A DNA stretch of 64,000 bases, taken from positions 4,278,001 through 4,342,000 of the forward strand of contig NZ_JARVHQ010000001.1 in NCBI RefSeq assembly GCF_040459645.1. The letters are read 5' to 3'. The notes beneath the pieces were generated by a model. It was given only the letters and a program-made list of their open reading frames with translations. It was not told the DNA's origin and ran no database searches. This document shows positions 37,450-46,587 of the stretch, piece by piece (the stretch's first letter is position 1; each line of letters begins with the position of its first letter). The DNA comes from Bacillus cereus group sp. RP43 (GTDB taxonomy: Bacteria > Bacillota > Bacilli > Bacillales > Bacillaceae_G). Made by a program: the position numbers and the translations under genes.

Positions 37450-38010
37450 TTGAACAAAAGTGAATTTTTAGAACAACTTAGTTCCTCCCTACGAAATATG
37501 CCTAATTTAGAAAAGAAAGATATTATCTCGGAGTACGAAACTCATTTTATTAGCGGTAAACAGGACGGAAAATCTGAGGAAGAAATTTCTAAAAAGCTAG
37601 GAAACCCTAAAACTATCGCTAAAGAACTTAATGTTACATATGCAATAAGCAACGCTGACAAGAAACGAAGCCTCAAAAATATTATAACAGCAATATTTTC
37701 TGTTATGAGCTTAAGTGTTTTAAACTTTATATTTATCATTATCGCCTTTTTCTTATTACTCTTTCTATTACCGATTCTTCTAGCACTTATAATTGCCACA
37801 CCATTGTTAATCATTTCACCTATTTTATTACTAGGATTAGGATTTTTTAAAGGATTTCATCAAATCAGTTATTCAGATGTATATAGTGTGTTCATAGCTT
37901 TTTGCATCGGTTTACTAATTTCTGTGATATCTTACCAAATGATAAAGCATGTATACTCAATTTTAGTAAAGTATTTAAAGTGGAATTTTGCCATTTTACA
38001 AAGATATTAA
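37450..38010 (+). CDS. DUF1700-family membrane protein
   Basis: 186 residues. An N-terminal cytoplasmic helical domain (MNKSEFLEQLSSSLRNMPNLEKKDIISEYETHF, then EEEISKKLGNPKTIAKELNV) is the DUF1700/HAAS-type domain, followed by three or four membrane helices rich in Leu and Ile. Such proteins usually sit next to a PadR-like regulator and help sense envelope state, but no PadR gene is adjacent here. The start is taken as the TTG at 37450 with AAAGGAAAGTG before it; a GTG three codons earlier overlaps the ribosome binding site. It is followed after 21 bp by a lipoprotein gene. Confidence 0.8.
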   Translation: MNKSEFLEQLSSSLRNMPNLEKKDIISEYETHFISGKQDGKSEEEISKKLGNPKTIAKELNVTYAISNADKKRSLKNIITAIFSVMSLSVLNFIFIIIAFFLLLFLLPILLALIIATPLLIISPILLLGLGFFKGFHQISYSDVYSVFIAFCIGLLISVISYQMIKHVYSILVKYLKWNFAILQRY

Positions 38011-38031
38011 TGAATGAAAAAGGAGATTAAA

Positions 38032-38652
38032 ATGAAGAAATATACTTTATATCCACTCATACTGCTTACTCTTTTATTTATATCAGCTTGTTCACACAGT
38101 GCACAATCTAATGATGCGAACAATACACAATCTGATAAATTAGACGATGTACAATCTATTAAAGATGTTACTATTAAAATTCCAGAAAATATATTTAACT
38201 CTCAAAAAAAGAACGAAAATATTAATGAAGACGAAATGAAACAAAATATAAAAAATTATTTAGATTATAGCGGAGAGTTATTTGAAAACATCGTTCCCCT
38301 TTCATCAGCCATGTCTGACGAGAATGTCACTGAATCCGACCGAGAGAAATTAAAAAAACTAATAGATTTAGCAAAACAAAATGATGCAAATTTCCATGAT
38401 TTTATTAGTAACAACACTATACCTGATGATTACAAAAAGCCTTCAAAAGAAATCTATGAATTTATTTCATCGTCTACCGCACTTTCAATAGAGCTAGATC
38501 AAGAAATAGAAAAAATCGCTCAAGATGGTAACTTATTCAAGGCCGATTTTTCTTTTACAAAGCGCTTTGAGAAAGTTAATGGTAGAAAGCAAAAAGAGAT
38601 TGAAAAGTTTTTGAAGGAAAAAAATATTAAAACTGAGTATTTCAACAAATGA
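38032..38652 (+). CDS. Putative lipoprotein
   Basis: 206 residues with a lipoprotein signal peptide: MKKYTLYPLILLTLLFISAC, the Cys at 20 being the lipidated residue. The mature part is charged and predicted helical, with no recognised domain. AAGGAG precedes the ATG at 38032. It is probably co-transcribed with the DUF1700 gene, 21 bp away. Function unknown. Confidence 0.82.
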   Translation: MKKYTLYPLILLTLLFISACSHSAQSNDANNTQSDKLDDVQSIKDVTIKIPENIFNSQKKNENINEDEMKQNIKNYLDYSGELFENIVPLSSAMSDENVTESDREKLKKLIDLAKQNDANFHDFISNNTIPDDYKKPSKEIYEFISSSTALSIELDQEIEKIAQDGNLFKADFSFTKRFEKVNGRKQKEIEKFLKEKNIKTEYFNK

Positions 38653-38683
38653 TAAAATATTCAAAAATTGTAGAATCTATCAT

Positions 38684-38733
38684 AAGCCCATTCAAAATAG
38701 TCACTAAAAAGACTCTTTTGAATGGGCTTTTTT
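38684..38733 (+). terminator. Terminator of the DUF1700-lipoprotein unit
   Basis: Long stem AAGCCCATTCAAAATAGTC / GACTCTTTTGAATGGGCTT followed by TTTT. Confidence 0.85.
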
Positions 38734-38770
38734 GTGGAAGGACTATCAAAATGCAATTCATCCATTTCAT

Positions 38771-38806
38771 AAACAAAAAAGACGCCCCCATACTAGGAGC
38801 GTCTTC
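38771..38806 (-). terminator. Terminator of yheA
   Basis: Stem GAAGACGCTCC / GGGGCGTCTTT with a U-rich tail on the minus strand, immediately after the yheA stop. Confidence 0.85.
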
Positions 38807-38811
38807 TATCA

Positions 38812-39168
38812 TTAAGCTTGTTGTTGCGCGCTATATAATTCTTCAAGTGGCTGCATAATGATTTTGTTAACGTCAGTGATAACGATGTTTAAACGTTGCT
38901 CAGTTTCCATTAACTTTGTGATTTTAGCATCTTGTTGAATGCGAGCTACAACTTCTTGTGCTTTTTGGTTGTCTTCTTCAGTGATTTCTTGACCTTGCAT
39001 CATTTTTTGTTGTAGGCCAAGTTGCATCGCGCGGAACTCTTCGAATAAGTTCTTTGACTCTGCATCTCCTTGTACTGCTGCGTAGCTTGCTTTTAGTGTT
39101 TGGAAATCTTCGTTTTCAGCGATTGCTTTTTGTAATTCATATGCAACATCATGAATGTTTTTTGTCAT
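38812..39168 (-). CDS. yheA: YheA, YlbF/YmcA-family protein
   Basis: Small all-helical cytoplasmic protein of 118 residues. The sequence ([48 protein letters not shown]) matches the YheA branch of the YlbF/YmcA family; the paralogues YlbF and YmcA form the Y-complex affecting RNA processing, but YheA itself has no settled role. GGAGG lies before the ATG at 39168. It is preceded by yheB in the same direction. Confidence 0.9.
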   Translation of the reverse strand: MTKNIHDVAYELQKAIAENEDFQTLKASYAAVQGDAESKNLFEEFRAMQLGLQQKMMQGQEITEEDNQKAQEVVARIQQDAKITKLMETEQRLNIVITDVNKIIMQPLEELYSAQQQA

Positions 39169-39310
39169 TTTATTTTCCTCCTTTAGAAGGCTAGCGCTTT
39201 TCATGCGCACTGCCTTTTAAGTGCATTTACATCCGCACCTCTTCTTACCATATCAAACTATGCAAGAGATGTGAAGAAATTTCACTTTTATTTCTATGTA
39301 CTCATCTTTA

Positions 39311-40450
39311 TTACCTAAGGAACAACAGTAACACCCCTTGCATAAGTCCAATCATTCCGCCTAATAATGCGCCTAAATACGTAATCATTTTCAATTCATT
39401 TTTTGTTATGGACAAGACAAGATCTTCTAGTCTCTCTGTTGAAAATGTAGATACTTCTTGCTGCACAATTTCCGCAAGCTGTAGATTTTTCAATATACTC
39501 CCGACGTTTTCTGTCCCCCACTTCAAACCTTTCGTTACTGCGCTTGGAACTACTTTTTCAATAACCGTTTCTCGAACTGGATCACATACTTGCTGAACAG
39601 ATTGATTTAAAAATCTACTCACAGTTTCCTCTACTTTAACAGCTGACAATATAGAGCTCACAATCATTTCTTTCTCTACAAACGTTTCTAATTCTTGTAC
39701 ATCTCTTCCTTTTAACTTTTCCCACTCTTTTTGCAGTACATCAGTTAAAAGCCGCTCTGTTTCGTCTTGTCCTAAAAACTTAATTACTTCCGGTTGCACA
39801 CGATCCACTAAGCTTACATTTCCTAAAAACATACCGACTAAATTAAGCATCGTCCCGCGAGAAGCGAAAAAGTCATCAATCATTTTTGAAAGGCGTGCCT
39901 TTCCTTCTTCACTTTCAAAAAAGCTAATTCCTCTTTTCAAAACAAAAGACGCTACATTCGGAATCGCATTTTCTACTTTTTCATGAACAGAATGAGGTAA
40001 AGCCTGTTCCCATGTATATGTATAGTACTCTGCTAAAAATGCATGAATTTTTTCTGTAATAACATGTTCGATTTTCCCGATCGCCTCTTCTTCTACATGT
40101 TCTAAATTCCATTTTTCTAACATATCCCGTAACGACTGTTCATTTGTAATTACTTTATCAACTTCCACTTGTGCCCAACGAATTAAACTGGTTTGAAACT
40201 CTTCATTTGTTAATTTCTTTCCGATTCCTTCTGGTGTTAACAAATGTTCTACAACCATTTTACCTAATTGAACAGCAAGCTCATCGCGGCGCTTCGGAAT
40301 TAACCCTGGCGTAAATGGAACTTGAAACTTCCCAATATAAATAGGACGATGAGGACGGAATAACATTTTTATTGCTAAATGATTCGTGTATCCTCCAATA
40401 ATCGCCCCGAGTCCTGTCGTTGTTAACATATTCAACCATATATTCATCAT
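39311..40450 (-). CDS. yheB: YheB, DUF445 membrane protein
   Basis: 379 residues, similar in size to B. subtilis YheB. The N-terminal membrane segment ([52 protein letters not shown]) is the DUF445 signature; a long helical middle part follows, and a second membrane segment ends the protein ([21 protein letters not shown]). DUF445 proteins have unknown function. Two adjacent ATGs follow AAAGG; the first (40450) was taken. It is divergent from yheC, with about 130 bp between them. Confidence 0.88.
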   Translation of the reverse strand: MMNIWLNMLTTTGLGAIIGGYTNHLAIKMLFRPHRPIYIGKFQVPFTPGLIPKRRDELAVQLGKMVVEHLLTPEGIGKKLTNEEFQTSLIRWAQVEVDKVITNEQSLRDMLEKWNLEHVEEEAIGKIEHVITEKIHAFLAEYYTYTWEQALPHSVHEKVENAIPNVASFVLKRGISFFESEEGKARLSKMIDDFFASRGTMLNLVGMFLGNVSLVDRVQPEVIKFLGQDETERLLTDVLQKEWEKLKGRDVQELETFVEKEMIVSSILSAVKVEETVSRFLNQSVQQVCDPVRETVIEKVVPSAVTKGLKWGTENVGSILKNLQLAEIVQQEVSTFSTERLEDLVLSITKNELKMITYLGALLGGMIGLMQGVLLLFLR

Positions 40451-40581
40451 AATCAACCTTTCACTTCTCCAAAACTATAGCATATCATCATACGGACAAA
40501 AGTATAATGGTATAAAAACGTATTTGCAATATATAGCTTCGCCTATTATGCAAACATCTTATTACTAAAGGAGTGATTTCG

Positions 40582-41634
40582 TTGGTTCTTGGTCTTTTAA
40601 CTTCTAAATTTCATTACGAGCAAATGTATTATACCGAAATCGCTAAGCGAGCTCGTCTTTATCATAACGTCGTTGCCCAATTCACACCGTTTAGCATTGA
40701 TTCAAAGACAGATCTTGTTTCTGGTCTTATTTATGATACAGATACAGGAAATTGGATAGATCAAACCTTTCCCATTCCTTCATACATATATGATCGCTGT
40801 CATTTCAAAGAGGATAAAGAATTCCAGCAAGCAAAATCGATTATTCATTCATTACACAAACGTTCCTCGACTACTTTTTTAAACAACACGCTTATTAATC
40901 CAAGCGATTTGCACAATCTTTTTCTTACTAACAAACGTCTTTCCTCTTACGTGCCAAAAATAAAAGAAGGAACAGTACAAGGAATTTTCAAATTACTACT
41001 AGAAACAAGAGATATTATTATAAGACCAATCAATATACATTCCAATGAAAATTTATATCGGGCCACTTACAAAAATAAAACATTTCATATCGATACAATA
41101 AATGAAAAGCAGCATACTTCTACTCAATTCAAACGGACAGATGACTTTATATCATGGTGCAAATCGAACGTGCACTCATCCCATTATATGATCCATCCAA
41201 TGTTACAACCTCCAAATCAACTATCATATCCAATTCATATTCGAACCATTATGCAAAAAAATAAAGAACAGACTTGGAACGTTCTCGGTCAATTTATACA
41301 AAAATCTTCATTCCCAGCACAATTTTTACTTTCAGCAACAGAACGTTCTAAGTTACATCCGTTTTCTAAAATTAAATATTTACTTTCTCCACCTGGCGTT
41401 CAATTATTGAAAGATGCTTTACATGATGTTGTAACCGAAGTTTTTAAAACACTTGATCAATCATATTCTTCATTATTTGAACTAGAGCTTTCTACCATTA
41501 TGGATCAAAAAGGTGCCATTTGGCTCATGTACGTCAATACGATGCCATCTTATGAAGTTTACACCCGGTACAACGACCAGTTAGCTGAACAAATTTTTCA
41601 TGGTCCATTAAAGTTTAGCCGATTTACACCATAA
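40582..41634 (+). CDS. yheC: YheC, ATP-grasp spore coat-associated protein
   Basis: 350 residues of the YheC/YheD ATP-grasp family. The N-terminal region has the motif PSYIYDRCHF, the counterpart of PNVIYDRLPNR in the next gene; the later half contains ATP-grasp-type beta strands, with MDQKGAIWLMYVNTMPS in place of the usual metal-binding acidic cluster. TTG start at 40582 with AAAGGAG 7 bases upstream. In B. subtilis these proteins are linked to the endospore coat. It is followed by yheD after 19 bp. Key acidic residues of YheD are partly missing here, so it may be a non-catalytic paralogue. Confidence 0.82.
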   Translation: MVLGLLTSKFHYEQMYYTEIAKRARLYHNVVAQFTPFSIDSKTDLVSGLIYDTDTGNWIDQTFPIPSYIYDRCHFKEDKEFQQAKSIIHSLHKRSSTTFLNNTLINPSDLHNLFLTNKRLSSYVPKIKEGTVQGIFKLLLETRDIIIRPINIHSNENLYRATYKNKTFHIDTINEKQHTSTQFKRTDDFISWCKSNVHSSHYMIHPMLQPPNQLSYPIHIRTIMQKNKEQTWNVLGQFIQKSSFPAQFLLSATERSKLHPFSKIKYLLSPPGVQLLKDALHDVVTEVFKTLDQSYSSLFELELSTIMDQKGAIWLMYVNTMPSYEVYTRYNDQLAEQIFHGPLKFSRFTP

Positions 41635-41653
41635 CGAAAGGAGGAAATCCCTG

Positions 41654-43108
41654 TTGAAAGAGCACATATATACATTAAGGATTTCAGATGAGCATCCAAA
41701 TAGTATTACTTTACCTTACGTTTTTTCTATTACACCACCAATTACATCCTTCTTCTTTGGCTTGCGTTATATTACATGTGAGAATATTAAAATTCATTAT
41801 TCATTCACTCGAGAAATCATTATTGGAGAACAAATTGCAGCTAAACTTTTACTACCGCATTCAGCAACAGTCCATGCCTTCATACAAAATCAAACCATTG
41901 TTTTCGGCCCATTAATCGGGATTTTCACAACTGGCTTTAACGATGATTCTAATTCTCCTTTAGGAAATCGTTCCATTTCTCTCGGTGAGCTACTAACACC
42001 ACCATTCACATTGCAGCCATTTGTATTTGTCTTTGGCCTTCAACATATAAACTGGGAAGAGGAAACAATTGAAGGGTACTTCTTTCAAGAAGGAAAATGG
42101 GTAAAAAACAAAGTCCCTTTACCAAATGTCATTTACGACCGATTACCAAATCGCCAAGCAGAAAATTACAAACCTATCGTAAGAGCAAAGAAACGATTGG
42201 AAAGCGACTATGCGATTCCGTGGTTTAATCCAGGATTTTTCAACAAATGGGAAGTTCATCAACTTTTAATAAAAGAGGATTCGATTAAACCATTCTTACC
42301 AAAAACAGAGGCATTTCAGCATTTTGAACAAGTAGAACGACTTCTCGGTACGTATAAGTATATTTATATGAAACCAATACACGGTAGCTTCGGAAGAAAC
42401 ATTCATCAAATACTCTATTCGCAAACTGATAATCGCTACTATTGTCGTTATCGTGAAAATGATCAAAATAAACTAAGAAAGTATCAATCATTAGAAGCAC
42501 TTCTTAACCATGTGTTAAAAGGACATGATTTAAAAAAGTTTATCGTACAACAAGGTATCTCGTTGCTTCGCTTCGAAGGGCAACCTGTTGATTTCCGCAT
42601 TCATACAAATAAAAATCATTTCGGCCAATGGGTGGTCAGTGCAATCGTCGCAAAAATCGCCGGCAAGGGTAGCTTAACAACTCATGTAAATAGCGGTGGT
42701 GATACGAAATTACTTCAGGAACTATTTCCTGATTCAACAAAGCAAGTTCAAATTGAAAATAAACTAAAACAAACAGCCTTACAAATCAGTTATGCACTCG
42801 ATCAACAAGTAACCGGGAACATTGGAGAAATTGGTTTTGATATTGGTTTAGATACTGCGGAAAATCCGTGGCTATTTGAAGCAAATTCTAAACCAGGGCG
42901 AACTGTATTCCAAGATGAAAAGTTAAAAGAACAAAGTGAACTTACGCGCCAATTATTTTATGAATATGCCATCTATTTAACTGAACACTCTTTGCGCTAC
43001 ACGAAAGAAAAAATATCGCAAATAAAATCAGATCCTTCGTCAAATACCGAAAACATCCCTTCCCCTATGATTAACTCACAAATACAAAAACTTCCACCTC
43101 ATTCATAA
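41654..43108 (+). CDS. yheD: YheD, ATP-grasp spore coat-associated protein
   Basis: 484 residues. An N-terminal domain of about 190 residues precedes a complete ATP-grasp fold: the nucleotide-binding YIYMKPIHGSFGRNIHQI (about 234-251), DFRIHTNK and IVAKIAGKGSLTTHVNSGG in the middle, and the metal ligands GEIGFDIGLDTAENPWLFEANSKPGR (about 394-420). TTG start with AAAGGAGG upstream. Works presumably with YheC; B. subtilis YheD localises in rings around the forespore. Ligand and product are unknown. The C-terminal 40 residues are low complexity. Confidence 0.86.
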   Translation: MKEHIYTLRISDEHPNSITLPYVFSITPPITSFFFGLRYITCENIKIHYSFTREIIIGEQIAAKLLLPHSATVHAFIQNQTIVFGPLIGIFTTGFNDDSNSPLGNRSISLGELLTPPFTLQPFVFVFGLQHINWEEETIEGYFFQEGKWVKNKVPLPNVIYDRLPNRQAENYKPIVRAKKRLESDYAIPWFNPGFFNKWEVHQLLIKEDSIKPFLPKTEAFQHFEQVERLLGTYKYIYMKPIHGSFGRNIHQILYSQTDNRYYCRYRENDQNKLRKYQSLEALLNHVLKGHDLKKFIVQQGISLLRFEGQPVDFRIHTNKNHFGQWVVSAIVAKIAGKGSLTTHVNSGGDTKLLQELFPDSTKQVQIENKLKQTALQISYALDQQVTGNIGEIGFDIGLDTAENPWLFEANSKPGRTVFQDEKLKEQSELTRQLFYEYAIYLTEHSLRYTKEKISQIKSDPSSNTENIPSPMINSQIQKLPPHS

Positions 43109-43120
43109 GGTGGAAGTTTT
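43087..43120. terminator. Terminator of yheCD, overlapping the yheD end
   Basis: Perfect 13-bp stem AAAACTTCCACCT / AGGTGGAAGTTTT; the left arm is within the last yheD codons. It also faces the convergent small gene. Confidence 0.85.
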
Positions 43121-43124
43121 CTAT

Positions 43125-43373
43125 TTAAACGAGTTTCACTACAACTTCTGTTTCCACATTACATACTCCGCAATAAAAAACATGATTGCAATACTCCTGT
43201 GAATTATTATGTGTTAAACCGTCTACTGCACTTAATAATTCTTGATCCATATATGCACTGTAATCGTCTATGTAATCTACAGTTTTCCCATAATCTTGGA
43301 GTATACCTTGGCAATTTTGACAAGAATATGTTTGTGATTCTAGTGCGTTGCAAAGCGGGCAAATTCCCATCAT
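43125..43373 (-). CDS. Small zinc-ribbon-like protein
   Basis: 82 residues with three cysteine pairs: CPLC (5-8), CQNC (18-21) and, near the end, HVFYCGVC with a preceding Cys-Asn-His. This layout suggests a zinc-binding ribbon. The central part (DYGKTVDYIDDYSAYMDQELLSAVDGLTH) is acidic. GGAGG precedes the tandem ATGs. It lies in the spore-gene neighbourhood (yheCD, SASP) and just downstream of a 59-residue reading frame; a sporulation role is only a guess. Confidence 0.72.
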   Translation of the reverse strand: MMGICPLCNALESQTYSCQNCQGILQDYGKTVDYIDDYSAYMDQELLSAVDGLTHNNSQEYCNHVFYCGVCNVETEVVVKLV

Positions 43374-43394
43374 GATTCCTCCATACGTTATCGT

Positions 43395-43574
43395 TTAAAG
43401 ACAATTAAAAAGCCTTTTTTTTAGATCGAAGAGAGCATCTAGCCGTGCATAGACGCGGTCAGTTCCTTTTTGTGCCCCATCCCGAGTTAAAACAGAACTA
43501 TGCAGTTGTTGCCGTTTAATTTTTATTTTACTAAGCTGTAAGCCAAGCTGGTTATACAAAGAAAAAACACGCAT
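43395..43574 (-). CDS. Candidate 59-residue basic protein
   Basis: Frame from an ATG at 43574 to a TAA at 43395, ending 21 bp before the next gene's start. The product (start MRVFSLYNQLGLQLSKIKIK, later RDGAQKGTDRVYARLDALFDLKKRLF) is basic and helix-prone, with sensible codon use. The ribosome binding site is poor (AAGAGCG). The same-strand arrangement with the 82-residue gene suggests a two-gene unit. No family recognised; coding status moderate. Confidence 0.45.
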   Translation of the reverse strand: MRVFSLYNQLGLQLSKIKIKRQQLHSSVLTRDGAQKGTDRVYARLDALFDLKKRLFNCL

Positions 43575-43685
43575 ATGATTTCGCTCTTAGTTTAGCCTTC
43601 TTTCTTAAAAATACAACGATTACTCTTATTTCATAATTTACAAAATAGCGATGATTTTTTTACAAAATTTACAAATTATTATTTT

Positions 43686-43714
43686 GTATATCTTTCTAGG
43701 TAACATCCATACTA
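43686..43714 (+). promoter_or_regulatory. Sigma-G-type forespore promoter of the SASP gene
   Basis: GTATA (43686-43690), 17 bp, then CATACTA (43708-43714). This matches the sigma-G -35 (GYATR) and -10 (CATNNTA) boxes with the right spacing, as expected for a SASP gene. The start of transcription would fall near 43721. Confidence 0.75.
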
Positions 43715-43736
43715 TGAGTACAAACTTAATTACCGA

Positions 43737-43790
43737 TGGATTAGCGCCAAACGGGGCGATAATCTGGTTCAAATCCAGCTAGTCCAACCA
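43737..43790 (+). ncRNA. Compact tRNA-like fold in the SASP leader
   Basis: 54 nt fold like a tRNA lacking its anticodon arm. An 8-bp acceptor stem pairs 43737-43744 (TGGATTAG) with 43779-43786 (CTAGTCCA), including one T-G pair. A D-arm-like hairpin follows directly (CGCC at 43745-43748 with GGCG at 43755-43758), then the linker ATAAT, then a T-arm (CTGG/CCAG) with the T-loop TTCAAAT, and finally an unpaired A and CCA (43787-43790). It begins about 16 nt downstream of the predicted transcription start and ends 36 nt before the SASP start codon. It could be a decayed tRNA or a structured leader; I know of no named family it fits. Confidence 0.6.
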
Positions 43791-43826
43791 AAAAAATTTT
43801 TATAACTCTAAGGAGGATATATTCCT

Positions 43827-44030
43827 ATGGCAAACCAAAGTTCTTACAATCAATTAGTAGTACCTGGAGCAACAGCAGCAATCGATCAAATGAAGTACGA
43901 AATCGCTCAAGAATTTGGTGTACAATTAGGAGCAGATTCTACGGCTCGCGCTAACGGTTCTGTTGGTGGAGAAATTACAAAACGTCTAGTTGCAATGGCT
44001 GAGCAAAGCCTTGGCGGATTCCAAAAATAA
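43827..44030 (+). CDS. Alpha/beta-type small acid-soluble spore protein
   Basis: 67 residues. DNA-binding protein that coats spore DNA against UV and chemicals and supplies amino acids at germination. Both family motifs are present: [33 protein letters not shown], including the GPR protease site around [14 protein letters not shown] lies 11 bases upstream of the ATG. Driven by a sigma-G-type promoter through a leader holding a tRNA-like fold. Confidence 0.95.
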   Translation: MANQSSYNQLVVPGATAAIDQMKYEIAQEFGVQLGADSTARANGSVGGEITKRLVAMAEQSLGGFQK

Positions 44031-44040
44031 ATATATATGG

Positions 44041-44074
44041 CAAAAAGGTCTCAGGGCATATGCCCTGAGACCTT
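44041..44074. terminator. Convergent terminator (SASP / ABC importer)
   Basis: Perfect 15-bp palindromic stem starting AAGGTCTCAGGGCAT at 44045. The U-run is on the minus strand (TTTTTGCC), so it mainly ends the importer operon. Confidence 0.85.
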
Positions 44075-44081
44075 CCTTAAT

Positions 44082-44816
44082 TTACTGCAACATTTGTAAA
44101 AACTTCTTCGTTCGCTCTTCTTTTGGATTTGTAAATACATCTTCCGGTGTACCTTGTTCGACAACGACACCGCCATCCATGAAAATAACACGGTTCGCAA
44201 TTTGATGAGCAAAGCGCATTTCATGCGTTACAATGACCATCGTCATTCCTTCTTTAGCAAGTTCTTTCATAACCTTTAAAACTTCTTGAACTAGTTCAGG
44301 ATCAAGAGCTGACGTTGGCTCATCAAATAGTAATACTTCCGGCTCCATCGCAAGCGCACGAGCGATTCCAACGCGCTGTTGTTGTCCACCTGATAATTGG
44401 AACGGATATAAATCCACTTTATCCGCAAGACCAACTTTTTCAAGGAAGTAGTTTGCTTTTTTCTTCGCTTCTTCTTTCCCCATCTTTTTCACTGTAATGA
44501 GCCCTTCCATTACATTTTGAAGTGCTGTTAAATGCGGGAATAGATTATGGTGCTGGAATACCATACCTGTTTGCGTACGAAGATTTACAATATCTTTCTT
44601 CGATACTTTTTGAGAGAAATCGAGCTCTTTATTACCGATGCGAATGTTACCAGCGTTCGGCGTTTCTAGCACGTTGAGGCAACGCAAGAATGTCGTTTTA
44701 CCAGATCCAGATGGCCCGATAATAACAACCACTTCGCCCTTCTCAACTGATAAGTCTATATGTTTTAGTACGGTATTATCTCCGAAACTTTTTTGTAAAT
44801 GTTGAATTGAAATCAT
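44082..44816 (-). CDS. tcyC: Polar amino-acid ABC importer, ATPase
   Basis: 244 residues, ATP-binding subunit of a PAAT-family importer. Walker [10 protein letters not shown] (about 33-41), Q-loop [13 protein letters not shown], signature LSGGQQQR, Walker [16 protein letters not shown]-loop VTHE. Last gene of a three-gene operon; 28 bp follow the permease gene. The operon is most like B. subtilis TcyABC (L-cystine) judged from the binding protein, though glutamine or another polar amino acid cannot be excluded. Confidence 0.85.
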   Translation of the reverse strand: MISIQHLQKSFGDNTVLKHIDLSVEKGEVVVIIGPSGSGKTTFLRCLNVLETPNAGNIRIGNKELDFSQKVSKKDIVNLRTQTGMVFQHHNLFPHLTALQNVMEGLITVKKMGKEEAKKKANYFLEKVGLADKVDLYPFQLSGGQQQRVGIARALAMEPEVLLFDEPTSALDPELVQEVLKVMKELAKEGMTMVIVTHEMRFAHQIANRVIFMDGGVVVEQGTPEDVFTNPKEERTKKFLQMLQ

Positions 44817-44844
44817 AAAAACAAAAACTCCTTTTATGAAAGGG

Positions 44845-45543
44845 TTATTTTAGAGTATAACGTTCTGAACGTTTTTCTAATATTTGTTGCACGATAGATA
44901 ATAAGAAGCAAATTACCCAATAAATTAGACCTGCTTCAAAATAAACAATTAAAAACTCATAGTTCATTGCCGCAATTTCCTGCGCTTTTCGGAACATTTC
45001 TGTTACTAAAATTAACGACGCTAATGAAGTATCCTTCACTAAACTAATAAATGTATTCGAAAGCGGCGGAATAGATACACGCGTCGCTTGCGGTAAAATA
45101 ACACGTTTTAATGCTTGCGGATATGTCATCCCAATTGTGTAAGCTGCTTCCCACTGTCCTTTCGGAATAGAAAGAATAGAAGCACGAATAATTTCAGATG
45201 CATATGCACCAACATTTAATGAAAAACCAACAATTGCTGCTGTATATGGCTCAACCTCAATATTAAGAGTTGGAAGCCCATAGAAAATAATAAATAACTG
45301 TACAAGAAGTGGCGTTCCGCGAATGATAGATACATAGATACGAGCAATCCATTGTAAAATACGACTACCTGAAATACGTGCGAGCGCTGTTAACGTCGCA
45401 AGTATAATACCGATAACAAATGTAATAAGCGTTAACGGAATTGTCGTAAAGACAGCTTCCTTCAGCATAGGCGTGAAGGAAGTCTGCATAATATCTATCC
45501 AAGTAGACAATCGATCTGAGACCACTGCACTACTTAGAAACAT
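44845..45543 (-). CDS. tcyB: Polar amino-acid ABC importer, permease
   Basis: 232 residues with about five membrane helices and the HisM-type permease motif [37 protein letters not shown] (EAA loop) that contacts the ATPase. The start at 45543 lies within the end of the binding-protein gene (14-bp overlap), showing translational coupling; GGTG lies just before it. A GTG two codons upstream is the alternative. Confidence 0.87.
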   Translation of the reverse strand: MFLSSAVVSDRLSTWIDIMQTSFTPMLKEAVFTTIPLTLITFVIGIILATLTALARISGSRILQWIARIYVSIIRGTPLLVQLFIIFYGLPTLNIEVEPYTAAIVGFSLNVGAYASEIIRASILSIPKGQWEAAYTIGMTYPQALKRVILPQATRVSIPPLSNTFISLVKDTSLASLILVTEMFRKAQEIAAMNYEFLIVYFEAGLIYWVICFLLSIVQQILEKRSERYTLK

Positions 45544-46327
45544 TTTCACCGAACCATTTTTTCGTTATTTTATCGTACGTACCATCTTTTTTCATATCTT
45601 CTAACGCTTTATTTACTTCTTGTACAAGTTTGTCGCTACCTTTACGGAATAAGAATCCACTTTGTGATGCTTCTTTTTCTGTATCTACAATTTTAATTTT
45701 TGCATCTTTTTTCGTTTCTAAATAGTTTAACACTGATAATTTATCATTGATTGTGAAATCAACGCGGCCAGAACTTAATAATTCTGCTGCTTGGCTAAAT
45801 CCTTCTACACCTGTGATTTCCGCACCATTTTTCTTAGCAATATCTGCGTAGTTACTTGTTAAAGATTGTGCTGCTTTTAATCCTTTTACGTCAGCAAATG
45901 TAGCAGGTTTATCTTTATCTTTCGCAATAACTAATGCTGCTGAAGAAGAAATATATGGACTAGAGAAGTCATATTTCTTTTGGCGATCTTCACGAATACC
46001 AACTTCGTTCGCAACCATGTCGAAACGTTTTGCATCTATTCCTGCAAGTAAGCTATCCCATTGCGTTTCTTTAAATACAGGTTTTACACCTAAACGTTTT
46101 GCAACTTCCTCTGCTAATTCAACGTCAAATCCAGTTAATTTATCGTTTGTATCGTGGAACGTAAATGGTGGATATGTACCTTCTGTACCAATTACAAGCT
46201 CACCGCTTTGTTTTATCTTCTGTAATGCGTCTTGACTAGCTGTATCTTTTTTCTCTTCTTTACCGCAGCCCGCTACAATCCCAATCGCTAAAGTAGTTAC
46301 TGCAAGCACTGAAAATAATTTTTTCAT
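45530..46327 (-). CDS. tcyA: Amino-acid (cystine-type) ABC importer, binding lipoprotein
   Basis: 265 residues. Lipoprotein signal with lipobox VAGC (Cys21). The solute-binding fold has VIGTEGTYPPFTFHDTNDKLTGFDVELAEEVAKRLGVKPVFKETQWDSLLAGIDAKRFDMVAN, closely recalling B. subtilis TcyA (L-cystine). First gene of the operon. No S-box or T-box was seen in the 46328-46547 upstream stretch. Confidence 0.87.
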   Translation of the reverse strand: MKKLFSVLAVTTLAIGIVAGCGKEEKKDTASQDALQKIKQSGELVIGTEGTYPPFTFHDTNDKLTGFDVELAEEVAKRLGVKPVFKETQWDSLLAGIDAKRFDMVANEVGIREDRQKKYDFSSPYISSSAALVIAKDKDKPATFADVKGLKAAQSLTSNYADIAKKNGAEITGVEGFSQAAELLSSGRVDFTINDKLSVLNYLETKKDAKIKIVDTEKEASQSGFLFRKGSDKLVQEVNKALEDMKKDGTYDKITKKWFGENVSK

Positions 46328-46547
46328 GATAGTAGTCCTCCAAGTATTCTGATAGGAATTTAAAAACTATATTGATTGTATGCAATTTCGAACAATTTTT
46401 CAATGAAAATGTTCTTATTTAGTTTATCCTTTTTCTTCATAATCAAACAAAATGGCAAAACACTGCTACATACAAAAAATAAGTAACATTTTTAAATATA
46501 GCATTTATAAAGAAAAAGGTAAAACAATACTTACTTATTTATAAGTT

Positions 46548-46580
46548 TAAAAAAAGAACTTGCGAAAATCGCAAGTTCTT
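46548..46580 (-). terminator. Terminator of the BmrCD-like operon
   Basis: Perfect 12-bp stem AAGAACTTGCGA / TCGCAAGTTCTT, with a U-rich tail on the minus strand. Confidence 0.87.
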
Positions 46581-46587
46581 CTAAAAA

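Noticed and set aside
43207..43404. 65-codon minus-strand frame overlapping the small cysteine-pair gene
   Set aside because: Shadow of the 82-residue gene in another frame; the latter has the ribosome binding site and cysteine pattern.
43737..43790. A complete functional tRNA gene
   Set aside because: There is no anticodon arm or variable loop, only a 5-nt linker; it was kept as a tRNA-like element instead.
46328..46547. S-box or T-box leader before the cystine-type importer
   Set aside because: None of the conserved riboswitch or T-box elements could be found in this stretch.
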